From IMG/VR virus record IMGVR_UViG_3300022540_000277, positions 1 through 31,334 of that record: 31,334 nucleotides of DNA. One strand, 5' to 3'. The notes under the pieces are model-generated. The model had not been told where the DNA came from. It ran no database searches and saw only the letters and a list, made by a program, of their open reading frames with translations. Source of the DNA: a virus. Below, one piece after another: positions 29,776-31,334 of the stretch; within the stretch, counting starts at the first letter, position 1; the number at the start of each line of letters is the position of its first letter. Both the position numbers and the translations under genes were made by a program.

Positions 29776-31334
29776 ATGAGTACAACTTTAACAATTAACG
29801 GTGTTGGATATCCTTATCCAACAGACGGTGATCCAGCAGGTTGGGGCGATGACGCAACTAACTGGGCAACTGCGATTACAAATGGCGTATTACAAACAAC
29901 CGGCGGAACACTAACAGGTGACCTTTCGATTACTGGTAATTTAGAAATAGATTACACAGCATTAGCTAACGGTGACCACGGTATTCATTTATCGGTAGAC
30001 TCATCAACATTTTCTCAAGTCAATGCATTTGAAATAGATTATATTACTGGTGTAATGGGCGCCGGTATAGAACAAAATGCTATCGCAATCAACATTGACC
30101 AATTACTTGCAACTGATGGTGAAATATTTGGATTGCAAGTAACATCCACTGAAGGGTCAGCAGATGCTTACGGAATGAAAGTAGGTATTGGTGTAGGTCC
30201 AGTTCATCAAACAACAGGTACATTCGCTAATCCAACAACAGGTACGAATAACACAACTGCAACCGATGTCCCAGCAATGATTGATGGTAGCGCTGGCACA
30301 ACAACAAGTATAATGGTAGCTGATAATGATTATATTATTATTGGAGCAGCAGCCGCATTTACAGAATTAGAAATAGTATTAGATACTGTTGCAAGTGGAG
30401 CTGGAGCCGCACCTACATTTTGGTATTCGATTACTGGCACACATCAATTCACACAATTCTTCCCAACAGACGGCACAGATGGATTCACTCATACTGGTAT
30501 TATAAGCTGGGATGCTGATGATTTGGTTAGTCATGTAGCTGATGGAGTTACTGGCACATTTGATATTAAGATTATACGAACAAGAAATACATTAACAACA
30601 ACTCCAATTTTAGATTATGCAAAAACAGCAGCAACATTAGTTTGTCTTTGGGATGAGAACGGTGATATTGAAGTAAGAAATCTACGTTCAGGCTTCAATG
30701 CTACGATTGGCAGAAACGATTATGAAACTTGGCACGGAGATTACTCATATATCCAACTTGGTGGCAACGCAGCATTTGCAGCAACTAAAACAAGTGGTGC
30801 TGGTAATATATTGTATAATATGCAAAATGTGTATATCAATGCAGCAGGCAGCTTTGAGTTTCAGGAAAGTGATGAAGCAAGTTACAGCTATCAATCATCT
30901 GGTTTGCATATCCAAAGAAGTATTGCAGCAGGGACAGCAGGGAATACAGCTGGCTCATTTAATTTTATTACAGTAGCAGGCTTGAGTAGTAACGGCGCTG
31001 AAGTTTTAAGTGTTGGTAAGTCAAGTTTAGTAGCACATGGCGGTAATTATTCAGCGGTGCAAGTAGGTGGCAATTCAAACTTAATATCAAGTCAAGCAAC
31101 TGGTGCCAGTAAAGAATTTGATATTGCTCAAAATACTTACTGGGATGGTAGTGCTTGGAAATATATTTCGACCGACCAGGCAGGTTATTTGCGATTATCC
31201 GACGGAGATTATCTATTCAGAAGTGCTGCAAGTGGGACAGCAGGAAATAATGTTTCTTGGACAGATGTAGTGAAATTAGGACTTAGTTCAAATGGTGCTG
31301 AAGTATTAAGTGTTGGTAAGAGTAGTTTTGAAGC
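29776..31334 (+). CDS. Tail fibre protein, N-terminal part (continues at base 1)
   Basis: The ATG at 29776 begins STTLTINGVGYPYPTDGDPAGWGDDATNWATAITN, a start found in many environmental phage fibres (a virion-attachment segment with .P..GD..WGD.AT.WA). It is followed by LQTTGGTLTGDLSITGNLEI. A jelly-roll-like central region spans about residues 150-290 (AAAAFTELEIVLDTVASGAGAAPTFWYSITG). From residue ~300 there is a degenerate repeat unit, then a full 100-residue unit (30982-31281). The frame remains open to the end of the window, and codon phase agrees with base 3 of the left end. The junction makes the complete product about 1100 residues. Confidence 0.85.
   Translation, partial: MSTTLTINGVGYPYPTDGDPAGWGDDATNWATAITNGVLQTTGGTLTGDLSITGNLEIDYTALANGDHGIHLSVDSSTFSQVNAFEIDYITGVMGAGIEQNAIAINIDQLLATDGEIFGLQVTSTEGSADAYGMKVGIGVGPVHQTTGTFANPTTGTNNTTATDVPAMIDGSAGTTTSIMVADNDYIIIGAAAAFTELEIVLDTVASGAGAAPTFWYSITGTHQFTQFFPTDGTDGFTHTGIISWDADDLVSHVADGVTGTFDIKIIRTRNTLTTTPILDYAKTAATLVCLWDENGDIEVRNLRSGFNATIGRNDYETWHGDYSYIQLGGNAAFAATKTSGAGNILYNMQNVYINAAGSFEFQESDEASYSYQSSGLHIQRSIAAGTAGNTAGSFNFITVAGLSSNGAEVLSVGKSSLVAHGGNYSAVQVGGNSNLISSQATGASKEFDIAQNTYWDGSAWKYISTDQAGYLRLSDGDYLFRSAASGTAGNNVSWTDVVKLGLSSNGAEVLSVGKSSFE
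30982..31334 (+). repeat. Tandem coding repeat, unit 1 and start of unit 2
   Basis: The unit at 30982-31281 (100 codons) begins LSSNGAEVLSVG and ends AASGTAGNNVSWTDVVKLG. The next unit starts at 31282 and equals the unit starting at base 3. The region before 30982 holds a more divergent unit. Confidence 0.85.
31280..31334 (+). repeat. Terminal direct repeat, right copy (55 bp)
   Basis: Exact copy of bases 1-55. See the left copy for interpretation. Confidence 0.95.

Overview
The window looks like the complete or nearly complete genome of a small tailed phage (about 31.3 kb) with a P22-like podovirus virion. Evidence is the hallmark set of terminase, portal, scaffold, capsid, connector, stabilisation/tail protein and DNA-ejection-type proteins. 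The DNA is AT-rich, and genes are packed with 1-17 base overlaps and AGGAG-type ribosome binding sites, so the host is a bacterium. Repeat-rich fibre and tail modules of this style are common in environmental, often marine, phage genomes; the host cannot be named from the sequence. I see no integrase, RNA polymerase, tRNA, CRISPR or recognisable endolysin.

The first 55 bases are identical to the last 55 (31280-31334). The tail-fibre gene that starts at 29776 runs off the right end and continues in frame from the left end to 1799. Joined, it encodes about 1100 residues. The map is therefore probably circular (about 31279 unique bases), with the caveat that the join lies inside a tandem repeat of that gene.

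Layout on the circle: a non-coding region at 18601-19260 separates two divergent arms and looks like the replication origin (four 11-base iterons, a 19-base inverted repeat, three TTGCGCAA boxes). Leftward, from a perfect sigma70 consensus promoter (18801-18829), runs the replication operon: a clamp-loader-like AAA+ ATPase, an SF3 helicase, a family A DNA polymerase, a small charged protein, a GIY-YIG nuclease and small ORFs to 13179. A lone plus-strand gene (12845-13174) encodes a NUMOD-like DNA-binding protein. A second leftward group of small genes follows, ending with a membrane protein that has its own sigma70 promoter (11394-11850).

Rightward from the origin come about a dozen tiny early genes (19261-22435). 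Then the morphogenesis genes follow in order: terminase small and large subunits, portal, scaffold, a capsid gene with its own likely promoter and terminator, head/neck proteins and tail fibre. Across the junction come a probable lysis pair (1801-2228), connector, stabilisation/tail protein and the ejection-type proteins, ending at 11401 where the two arms meet tail to tail with an 8-base overlap.

Most unusual are the clamp-loader-like ATPase in a genome with no recognisable clamp, the altered motif C (HDA) and leucine motif B of the polymerase, the compact origin, and two early-type genes that lack ribosome binding sites and share a 10-base motif at the same distance from their start codons.
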